Source: Anaerolineae bacterium
GTDB lineage: Bacteria; Chloroflexota; Anaerolineae; JAADDB01
Direction: 5' to 3'
Assembly: GCA_015486895.1 (NCBI GenBank)
Contig: WFQT01000305.1
Location: 1-9,211 of the forward strand
DNA length: 9,211 nt
In this document: piece after piece, positions 1 through 5,884 of the stretch
Layout of the letters: the number at the start of each line of letters is the position of its first letter
Position numbering within the stretch: the stretch's first letter is position 1
Notes under the pieces: model-generated
Seen by the model: only the letters and a program-made list of their open reading frames with translations
Database searches by the model: none
Told to the model about the DNA's origin: nothing
Translations under genes and position numbers: made by a program

Positions 1-1
1 C

Positions 2-124
2 CTGGACGAGTGCCGGAATGCGTGGGCGCTGGAGCCGGGGGAGTACATCAGCTATCACTTCGTCCGTGAGCACTTCCGCCCTTGCGTGCGGGAGATGAGG
101 AGGTGGTTGGGGGAAGGATCGTAG
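2..124 (+). CDS. 3' end of an unrecognised gene (partial, cut by window start)
   Basis: An open frame runs in from the left edge and stops at TAG (122-124), giving 40 codons. The visible tail is basic and aromatic (for example ISYHFVREHF and REMRRWLGEG) and has two cysteines. Its third codon positions are mostly G or C, which supports this frame over the other two; frame 1 closes at about 69 and frame 3 at about 92. I do not recognise the family. It lies on the same strand as the CRISPR operon, but 194 bases separate it from the next convincing gene, so it may be either a host gene or an upstream accessory gene. The GC-rich codon use differs from the AT-richer CARF gene that follows. Confidence is limited by the short visible length. 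Confidence 0.5.
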   Translation: MDECRNAWALEPGEYISYHFVREHFRPCVREMRRWLGEGS

Positions 125-145
125 GGGAATTCAGAGATTGTTCTG

Positions 146-175
146 ATGTAAGGTAGAAGGGTGTGGGGTTATAAT
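146..175 (+). promoter_or_regulatory. Candidate sigma-70-type promoter
   Basis: TATAAT at 170-175 matches the -10 consensus exactly. The best -35 at a permitted distance is weak: ATGTAA at 146-151, which matches TTGACA at three positions with an 18-base spacer. No extended -10 TGn is present. Transcription would begin near 182, leaving a leader of roughly 135 bases before the first large gene. The box alone could occur by chance, so this is a moderate-to-low call. Confidence 0.35.
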
Positions 176-251
176 TCGTAAAAGCAGGTTATCGGTTTCC
201 TTGAAAGTGGAAAAGAGGTGAAAGAATGCTGGTAACAGTGAGGAGGCTATC

Positions 252-386
252 ATGCGAGAATTCAGGTGCACGCTGGAGAGGGTGCTGCTGATATTTCTGG
301 GAGGAGCGGAGGTATTGAATGGATCAGGAAAAGATTCAACGTGTGACCAAAGATTACTGGGACAGGTTTGGGCCTGCACAGATTGA
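252..386 (+). CDS. Possible 44-residue leader ORF overlapping the CARF gene
   Basis: ATG at 252 follows a full AGGAGG (241-246) at 5 bases, as good a start signal as those of the confirmed genes nearby. The frame gives 44 residues, with a hydrophobic stretch (VLLIFLGGAEVL, about residues 11-22), and stops at TGA 384-386, overlapping the first 68 bases of the CARF-HEPN gene in another frame. I know no family for it. It could be a translated leader peptide that couples or dampens translation of the RNase gene, or a chance start. A second, weaker 21-residue frame starts at 226 behind GAGGT and ends at 291. The signal is visible; the function is inference. Confidence 0.25.
   Translation: MREFRCTLERVLLIFLGGAEVLNGSGKDSTCDQRLLGQVWACTD
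308..318 (+). promoter_or_regulatory. Ribosome binding site deciding the CARF-HEPN start
   Basis: GGAGG at 308-312 lies 6 bases ahead of ATG 319, matching the spacing used through the operon. It supports 319 as the start even though the CARF fold itself appears to begin only about 65 residues later. Confidence 0.7.
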
Positions 387-1881
387 CGAGGCGATGCGCT
401 ATTACGTTTGTGAACCCCAGCCACGATTGGGAAACAAAAGTCTACTCGAAGCGGAATTAGAATTTGCAGGATATGCTAGGCAAGAGGATGATAAGCAAGA
501 GGATCAAACCTGTGAAACTCTCGTGTTGCTGGTAGGCTTTTCGTTGGAGCCACTGCTCCAATCGGTGTGCGTTTATAAGCCCCAAAAAGTGGTGCTGTTG
601 CTCAACGAGAAGCCGTACCAGATGGGTAAAGGCAAAAGACCCAAAAAATGGCATGCTTACGCAAGGCATCTCACAGAGGCCGTCGGTCATTTGGTTCAAC
701 AAGGCTTACTTGACAGGGAACCAGAATTTCCCGGTCAGGACGGCAAAAAAGGATATCCAGTTGCAGACAGTCCCGAGGCCGTTTTTCAGAAGCTTGTTGA
801 AGTGCTGAAAAATGAGCAAGATGTCGTTATCGATGTCACAGGTGGAAAGAAAAGCATGGTGAGTGGGGCGTATTTGTATGCAGCTTATGCCGGAACCCGT
901 ATTTCCTACGTAGATTTTGATGAGTACGACCCGGATTACCGCCGGCCGTATGGCTTTAGTTGCAAGATCGACGGCATCGCCAATCCGTATGAAGCCTTTG
1001 CCCTGCGAGAGTGGGAGCGGGTGCAAGAGATGTACGGGCGGTATCAATTCCGAGAGGCCCTCCAGATTGTAAAAAACGAGATCCTTCCAGCCATTCAGCA
1101 GTGGACACCAGAAGCCAAAGAAGCGGCGGAGCAGATTACTCGGGCGCTAGAATTTTACGAATTGTGGGATAGCGGCGACTATCGCGCTGCTTATCAATGT
1201 GTACCAGCAAGCCTTGAGCCACCCACCGCCGTGAAGCACTTAGGGGATGAATGGTTTGAATTTGATGCCGAGGGAGCAATCGTCCAAAAACCCCATCAGT
1301 TTTATGGGGATAAGGACAAGGTCAAGGTTTATGCCTGTGATGAACTAGCGCGCATCGACCGACTTATTCGATACAACGAAGACTATCGCTCGGCATTTTT
1401 ACGAGCCGCAGGGCTAAGCGAGGTTGTCTTGGTGGCAAGACTGGCTGAGTATGCTGATGAGTCTGTCCGAGAGAGCCTCTTGGACGCGCTTGACCTGGAG
1501 ACACCCAGTGCAGGGGCTCTTTTCAGAAAACCAAGTGATGGCCAACCTTTCTCATGGCACTTCAAGAAACAAACCACAAAACAGCAGTTCGGGAGTAAGC
1601 TTAATATCACGATAACAACACAAATGGACAGCTGGTGGTCGGGAACGCCATTTCCCCAGTGGGAAGATTTCTTAGACCATCGCAATCGCTTAGCACACAC
1701 TTATTTCTCTGTTCCTCAAAAACTGGCAGAAAACGCCCTAATTTTTGTCAAAACCAACGTCGAAGATTTTTGGGGACGCTCTGTGGAAGAATTGTGCACT
1801 GGAACTGAAGCACTGCCCTGGAATGAGTTATGCAAACTCACTGGCATAGATAAGTTTCTTCCTCCAAACCTACGCAAATAA
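319..1881 (+). CDS. CARF-HEPN ribonuclease, TIGR02710/Cas02710 family (Csm6/Csx1-like effector)
   Basis: This is probably the cyclic-oligoadenylate-activated RNase of the system. Residues 66-220 look like the CARF sensor of the Cas02710 family: a first strand and loop (LVLLVGFSLEPLL, 68-80), a second strand (VVLLLNEK, 91-98), and the family signature DVTGGKKSM at 172-180, followed by YVDFDEYDPDYR (197-208). The middle (230-440) is mainly helical. The C-terminal part carries a HEPN active site, R455 and H460 (RNRLAH, the Rx4H form), in the context FLDHRNRLAH. No signal peptide or membrane segment is seen, so it should act in the cytoplasm. Its 520 residues include about 65 charged residues before the CARF fold. 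The gene ends 12 bases before Cas10, fitting co-expression of sensor and cyclase. Which oligoadenylate it binds cannot be read from the sequence. Third positions are AT-richer near the 3' end (about 37% G+C at 1561-1620). Confidence 0.88.
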   Translation: MDQEKIQRVTKDYWDRFGPAQIDEAMRYYVCEPQPRLGNKSLLEAELEFAGYARQEDDKQEDQTCETLVLLVGFSLEPLLQSVCVYKPQKVVLLLNEKPYQMGKGKRPKKWHAYARHLTEAVGHLVQQGLLDREPEFPGQDGKKGYPVADSPEAVFQKLVEVLKNEQDVVIDVTGGKKSMVSGAYLYAAYAGTRISYVDFDEYDPDYRRPYGFSCKIDGIANPYEAFALREWERVQEMYGRYQFREALQIVKNEILPAIQQWTPEAKEAAEQITRALEFYELWDSGDYRAAYQCVPASLEPPTAVKHLGDEWFEFDAEGAIVQKPHQFYGDKDKVKVYACDELARIDRLIRYNEDYRSAFLRAAGLSEVVLVARLAEYADESVRESLLDALDLETPSAGALFRKPSDGQPFSWHFKKQTTKQQFGSKLNITITTQMDSWWSGTPFPQWEDFLDHRNRLAHTYFSVPQKLAENALIFVKTNVEDFWGRSVEELCTGTEALPWNELCKLTGIDKFLPPNLRK

Positions 1882-1896
1882 GGAGGCATAATCGTG
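1881..1896 (+). promoter_or_regulatory. Shine-Dalgarno and GTG start of cas10
   Basis: AGGAGG at 1881-1886 begins on the last base of the CARF gene's TAA stop and lies 7 bases ahead of GTG 1894. It is the only non-ATG start in the operon. The encoded N-terminus (SRYLLAVEADKIQ) is the expected first strand of a Cas10 palm, which supports this start. Confidence 0.8.
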
Positions 1897-3558
1897 TCAC
1901 GGTACTTGCTTGCAGTCGAAGCTGACAAAATTCAAGATTTGCTCTTCCGTTCATCTAAACTGCGGGAGGTAGCAGGCGGAAGCCAGTTGCTAACCCGCTT
2001 TTGTGAAGAGATGCCAAAAGACTTGGGGGTGACAGATAAAGAGGATATCATTGTCAACGACGGCGGGAGTTTCCGAATCCTGTTTGATTCTGAAGAAGAG
2101 GCCAAATCTTTCGGCGAGCGTTTGGCCGAAGCTTACTGGCGCGTTACCGGCGGCACGCTTACCATGGCGGAACCGGTTCCAGTAAATGGGAACTTCCGTA
2201 GAGCACACAAACAAGCACATGAGAATCTCCGTCGTGCTAAGCGCCGGCCTGCCGTGAAGTGGCAAGGACAAGAGCATCAGCCTTATGTGGCCTTCTGCGC
2301 TTCATGCGGGGTGGGGCTGGCGGTCACACATACTGCATATTACGAGGACGAAAACAAGCAATACCTTTGCGAGTCCTGCTGGAATAAAAGCCGTGTAGGG
2401 CGCGCTCAGAGAGAAAAGTCCACCCCGAAGGACCGCATGGGCGAGTTTCTGGCCGATTTCTACCAAGTCGTTGCAGAGAAGAGTGGTATAGACTTTGCAG
2501 ATCTTCATTGGCCGGGCGAGATCAAAAACCCCACCCTCGGCGAAATAGACCCTCTTGAAGATGTGTCTGAATATGACCCGCGCCGCTACGTGGCGTACAT
2601 TGTCGCCGACGGCAACAACATGGGGCAAGTCTTTGGCACTTGTGAAAAGCGGGAGCAGATGCAAGGACTTTCTAAAGGTTTGAGAGAAACTGTGCGTAAG
2701 GCCTTGGCCAAGCCTACCAGTCTCTTGATGGCGAAGCAGGAACATCCCCCTAAACTCCCTGGGGCGAAAGAGAAAAAGTTTGTGCCTGTTTACCCCCTGA
2801 TTTTAGGCGGAGATGATATCTTTGTGCTAATTCCCGCTCCCTGGGCATTGGATTTTGCCCGTCGCTTTGCGAAGGCCTATGAAGAAGAGATGAAATCCCT
2901 AATTGATAAGATCGGGCTGAAAGTAACCCCACCAACGATTTCCGTTGCTGTAGTAATATGCAAGAGCAAGCACCCATACACCCAGGCGCATGAAGCCGGT
3001 GAGCATCGGCTGAGCGAGGCCAAGCAAATGAGCAAGCGTTTGCAGTTGATCGGGAAGCATCCGGCGTCTACAGTTACCTTCGAAGTCGTGCTCGGTGGGC
3101 GGCTGGTGGAACCGATAGAGCAACGAAAAGTGCGCCCGACACTACGGCCCTACTGGGCACAGGATGGAAATCTTGAGCCAGGCTGGGGGCTACCCCTCGA
3201 GACATTGATTAAGCAGCGCCGTGCTCTAGCGGAAAAGGGAATCCCCCGCAAACGCTTGGCTGAGTTGAAGAATCTATTTGATGCAGAAAACATCCCTCAA
3301 TCTATGAGCAGCGATGAAATTAAACCCTGGCAAAAGCGGCTGGAGCAACTGCTGAACCGCATTGGCCGAACCAAGGGGCATCGTGAGGTAGTAGAAGGTG
3401 CGTTACAAGCCTTGGGAGACAGCGGAATGTCCTACTGGCGCGAAATCTCCCGCTATGGCGAGGATTACTGGTACGGCCACGGTCTGCCTGACCTGCTGGA
3501 AGCCTGGGATTTTGCACTAGATTTGGATAAGTGCTCCCAGGATTACGAGGAGGCATAA
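1894..3558 (+). CDS. cas10: Cas10, HD-less, with intact GGDD cyclase palm (type III-D)
   Basis: Cas10 is the large subunit of type III complexes; on target RNA binding its palm makes cyclic oligoadenylates from ATP. The 554-residue protein begins directly with a ferredoxin-like palm (YLLAVEADKIQDLLF, then SSKLREVAGGSQLL, 20-33), so the N-terminal HD nuclease found in many Cas10 proteins is absent. A four-cysteine zinc ribbon is formed by C135, C138, C159 and C162. The second palm has ADGNNMG (238-244) and the catalytic GGDD at 305-308 inside LILGGDDIFVL. The helical C-terminal region (about 430-554) should be the D4-like domain that contacts other subunits. Cyclase activity is expected from the intact motif; single-stranded DNase activity is not. 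The gene sits between the CARF RNase and the Cas7-Cas5-Cas11 fusion with only 12 and 1 bases between them. The subtype assignment rests mainly on its neighbours. Confidence 0.95.
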   Translation: MSRYLLAVEADKIQDLLFRSSKLREVAGGSQLLTRFCEEMPKDLGVTDKEDIIVNDGGSFRILFDSEEEAKSFGERLAEAYWRVTGGTLTMAEPVPVNGNFRRAHKQAHENLRRAKRRPAVKWQGQEHQPYVAFCASCGVGLAVTHTAYYEDENKQYLCESCWNKSRVGRAQREKSTPKDRMGEFLADFYQVVAEKSGIDFADLHWPGEIKNPTLGEIDPLEDVSEYDPRRYVAYIVADGNNMGQVFGTCEKREQMQGLSKGLRETVRKALAKPTSLLMAKQEHPPKLPGAKEKKFVPVYPLILGGDDIFVLIPAPWALDFARRFAKAYEEEMKSLIDKIGLKVTPPTISVAVVICKSKHPYTQAHEAGEHRLSEAKQMSKRLQLIGKHPASTVTFEVVLGGRLVEPIEQRKVRPTLRPYWAQDGNLEPGWGLPLETLIKQRRALAEKGIPRKRLAELKNLFDAENIPQSMSSDEIKPWQKRLEQLLNRIGRTKGHREVVEGALQALGDSGMSYWREISRYGEDYWYGHGLPDLLEAWDFALDLDKCSQDYEEA

Positions 3559-3559
3559 A

Positions 3560-5884
3560 ATGGGCATCACATTGACCTTCGAGATTAATCTGCAATCCAA
3601 TTACCACGTAGGGGCGGGATACGGCAAAGGCTTCAACGTAGACTCGGCCATCCTGCGCGATGCGGACGGCGTGCCGGTCATCCGTGGCAGCGCTCTGGCC
3701 GGGCTGCTGCGGGGTGGAGCCTACCGTTTGTTAAAGATGGAACCGCTTGAGAAAAAATACGACTCAAAAGAACGCGATAAGATCCTGTACCGCATTTTTG
3801 GTTCCCCAGCCCAACCCAAGCGCTGGCATATCGCTTCGGCCCGTCCGGTGAAACCCTTGCCCAAAGGGAGCGACGTACAGGTCGTGCAGCGCGTGCGCAT
3901 CGACCCGCGCACCCACCGCACTGCGCCGCGCAAGTTGTTCTCGCAAGAGGAGGGGGCTGCCAATCAGACTTTTGAGTTCACCGTCACCTGCCCGGATGCC
4001 GACGAATCGACACTGGACGAAGCTGCCCTGCTGGTCGCTGCGGCGCGTAACGTGCGCCAGTTGGGGCGCTCCCGGCGGCGCGGGCTAGGCGAATGCCTGT
4101 TCCGTTTAACAAAAGTTGAAGGTATTTCCAAAACAACAACGGACTGGCAGGACTGGTTCCTGCAGCGCTTCAAGGAGCGTTGGATGGAAGGTCAGCCTGC
4201 CGAGCCCAAACAGAACCGGTCAAAGTGGACAATCGAGGAGCAAGGGGTGCCGACGTATTCGGGAAAGCCTGTACGCTTTCGGCTCATTGTGCGCCTGGAC
4301 GAACCGCTCATTATCGCCCGCCGTGCTCCTGCTGGACAGCAATTTGAGGCGCGAGAATCTATCCCCGGCACGGTCATCCTGGGAGCGCTGGCAAATGAAG
4401 CAGCCCAACGACAGAACCTGACCGATTCCGAAATGTATGCCAGGTTTATATCGCTCTTTATTCGGGGCGACGTGATGTTCCCCACGCTCTATCCGGCTGA
4501 TGAGAGCGAAGGGGACATTTACCCGACCATTCCTGCTCCCCTAGGATTGTTGACCTGCGACGTGCTCCCTTTCCAGGGACAGAGCGAGGGCCACGGCCTC
4601 TATTTGGGGATAGACGGTCATCAAAAATGTACCCACGGCAACTGCACCGGTAAATTGAGGCCGATTCGAGATTTCCTACCATTGAGCGATGAACCGCCCC
4701 ATACATACTCAGTTCGTAAATCAGCCGAGTTGCACATCCAGGTCGATGAGGAAACCGGGCGCGTCAAGAAAGGACAACTGTACGGCTATACCGTGTTGGA
4801 GGCCGGGCAGTATTTCGTTGGCGAGATACTGTGCTCCGGCGAGGAAGCCTGGCAGCAATTGCAAGACATGACTGGCATCGCAGAAAAAACGGCCATGGAA
4901 TGGCGGCTGGGCAAAGCCCGGCGGCGCGGCTACGGCAAAGTGACGGCTTGGCTGGAGCGACTGGATAAACAGCCCCATTCGTGGATTCAGCTCCCGTTGG
5001 CAGAAAGGGTGCCTGACCCTAGCCAACGCCTTTCCCTGACGCTGCTCACCGATACCATCATTGCCAACCGGTGGGGGCAGCAGGCCACTGGCTTTTCTGA
5101 GGATTGGCTGGAAGAGGTGCTGGGATTGGGCAAGGTAGAGATTCAAGATGCCTTCGCCCGCAGCCGTGTGGTGGACGGCTTCAACTCACACTTGGGGCTG
5201 CCCCGCTGGCGCGATACGGCGCTGGTGGCCGGTTCGGTGGTGTGGTTCACCCTGGGAGAACCGCCGGACGATTGGGCAGAACGCATGAAGAAACTGGAAC
5301 GGGATGGCATTGGCCTGCGACGCAATGAGGGTTTCGGCCGCGTGGCCTTCAACCATCCCGTGTATGACCAACGCGACAAACTCACTGAGAGCAATATCCC
5401 GCTCGACAGAGCGATGCGGCTTGGCAGCAGGCCACGGACAGACAAGTTTGCAAAGCAATGGGAAGAAACGTTGGATGGTTTGCTCCCCGCCAAAGTGGAT
5501 GGCCGCTTTACAGTCATTGCACGCTGGCTGCATACGAATAGCAATACGCCTCCTGCACAATTAATAGAGCACCTTGGATTCAGGAGTGTAAAACAAGGTG
5601 GTAACATCAAGTGTGAAAAGATAGAACACCCAGAAAACAGACCCAAAGACAAGATACTCGGGGAACCCAATGAAGAACTGATAGAGTCCATTGGCGAGTC
5701 TGAGTATGGCGCTCGCGGTAAGGACAACTTTTTCCTGGGAGATGGTAAAGAAGTCACGCACAAAATTTGCGAGGCACTGCTCAAATTAAGTGAAAAAGAC
5801 AAACAATACTACCGGCGGGGCATCGAAATCCTGGCCGATCGTATCGCGGCTCTGGCTGGTGATAAGGAAGGAGGGGCGCAATGA
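3560..5884 (+). CDS. cas7-cas5-cas11: Cas7-Cas5-Cas11 triple fusion (type III-D2/III-Dv backbone subunit)
   Basis: Three complex subunits appear in one 774-residue chain. Residues 1-186 form a Cas7 RAMP: D28 in FNVDSAILRD aligns with the RNA-cutting Asp of Csm3/Cmr4, then IRGSALAGLLRGG (41-53) and a glycine-rich RGLGECLF loop (174-181). Residues 236-605 resemble Csx10/Cas5, a pair of RRM-like folds with IPGTVILGALANEA (268-281), RRRGYGKV (454-461) and a second loop, RRNEGFGRV (587-595). This part would hold the crRNA 5' handle. Residues 610-774 are mostly helical and lack RAMP motifs, as expected for Cas11. In III-Dv complexes the same order is known. ATG 3560 follows AGGAGG (3548-3553) at 6 bases, one base after the cas10 stop. 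C333, C357, H359 and C362 could bind zinc in the Cas5 part; the Cas7 part lacks the zinc finger seen in Cas7-2x. The Cas11 end is AT-richer than the rest. Confidence 0.9.
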   Translation: MGITLTFEINLQSNYHVGAGYGKGFNVDSAILRDADGVPVIRGSALAGLLRGGAYRLLKMEPLEKKYDSKERDKILYRIFGSPAQPKRWHIASARPVKPLPKGSDVQVVQRVRIDPRTHRTAPRKLFSQEEGAANQTFEFTVTCPDADESTLDEAALLVAAARNVRQLGRSRRRGLGECLFRLTKVEGISKTTTDWQDWFLQRFKERWMEGQPAEPKQNRSKWTIEEQGVPTYSGKPVRFRLIVRLDEPLIIARRAPAGQQFEARESIPGTVILGALANEAAQRQNLTDSEMYARFISLFIRGDVMFPTLYPADESEGDIYPTIPAPLGLLTCDVLPFQGQSEGHGLYLGIDGHQKCTHGNCTGKLRPIRDFLPLSDEPPHTYSVRKSAELHIQVDEETGRVKKGQLYGYTVLEAGQYFVGEILCSGEEAWQQLQDMTGIAEKTAMEWRLGKARRRGYGKVTAWLERLDKQPHSWIQLPLAERVPDPSQRLSLTLLTDTIIANRWGQQATGFSEDWLEEVLGLGKVEIQDAFARSRVVDGFNSHLGLPRWRDTALVAGSVVWFTLGEPPDDWAERMKKLERDGIGLRRNEGFGRVAFNHPVYDQRDKLTESNIPLDRAMRLGSRPRTDKFAKQWEETLDGLLPAKVDGRFTVIARWLHTNSNTPPAQLIEHLGFRSVKQGGNIKCEKIEHPENRPKDKILGEPNEELIESIGESEYGARGKDNFFLGDGKEVTHKICEALLKLSEKDKQYYRRGIEILADRIAALAGDKEGGAQ
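5387..5881 (+). other. Cas11-like helical domain at the C-terminus of the fusion
   Basis: Codons 610-774 of the fusion follow the last Cas5 glycine-rich loop and carry no RAMP motif. The predicted product is charged and helical, with an apparent helix-rich first part (WEETLDGLLPAKVDGRFTVI), a polar, probably flexible middle (about 680-725) and a final helical part (ICEALLKLSEKDKQYYRR). In III-D2/III-Dv systems a Cas11 small subunit is fused at this place, and I assign it by position and character rather than by a recognisable motif. Cas11 units line the filament and help bind the target strand. Confidence 0.65.

Larger units (their letters stand above)
125..318 (+). promoter_or_regulatory. 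Leader and probable promoter region of the CRISPR-Cas operon
   Basis: This 194-base stretch separates the upstream gene tail from the CARF-HEPN gene and is the only sizeable non-coding gap in the window. It contains a perfect TATAAT at 170-175, AT-rich sequence around 165-200, and purine-rich segments that include AGGAGG at 241-246 and GGAGG at 308-312. Two short open frames with plausible ribosome binding sites start at 226 and 252. I saw no strong hairpin followed by a T run, no long inverted repeat and no CRISPR repeat here. As all downstream junctions are nearly gapless, the operon promoter most likely lies in this stretch. Confidence 0.5.

Noticed and set aside
127..265. GAATTCAG occurs twice (127-134 and 258-265) in the leader, as if a direct repeat
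   Set aside because: Only eight bases, with no matching flanks or regular spacing; chance is the simplest explanation and it is not a CRISPR repeat.
125..318. Riboswitch, tRNA or terminator in the leader
   Set aside because: I found no clover-leaf, no known riboswitch core and no stable stem followed by a T run by eye.
131..424. 97-codon frame on the - strand across the leader
   Set aside because: Its predicted product is low-complexity (Ser, Pro, Thr) with no family resemblance, and half of it overlaps the CARF gene.
2302..2745. 147-codon open frame on the - strand
   Set aside because: It mirrors the zinc ribbon and palm region of cas10, and no domain or ribosome binding site supports it.
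5143..5802. 219-codon open frame on the - strand
   Set aside because: It lies fully inside the Cas7-Cas5-Cas11 fusion, which has clear motifs, a strong start signal and gapless neighbours; the reverse product is Ser/Arg/Pro-rich without a recognisable domain.
3560..5884. Reading the 774-residue protein as only Csm3-like or only Csx10
   Set aside because: A Cas7 signature with its Asp, two later RAMP glycine loops and a motif-free helical end all occur in the one frame, so a fusion fits better.
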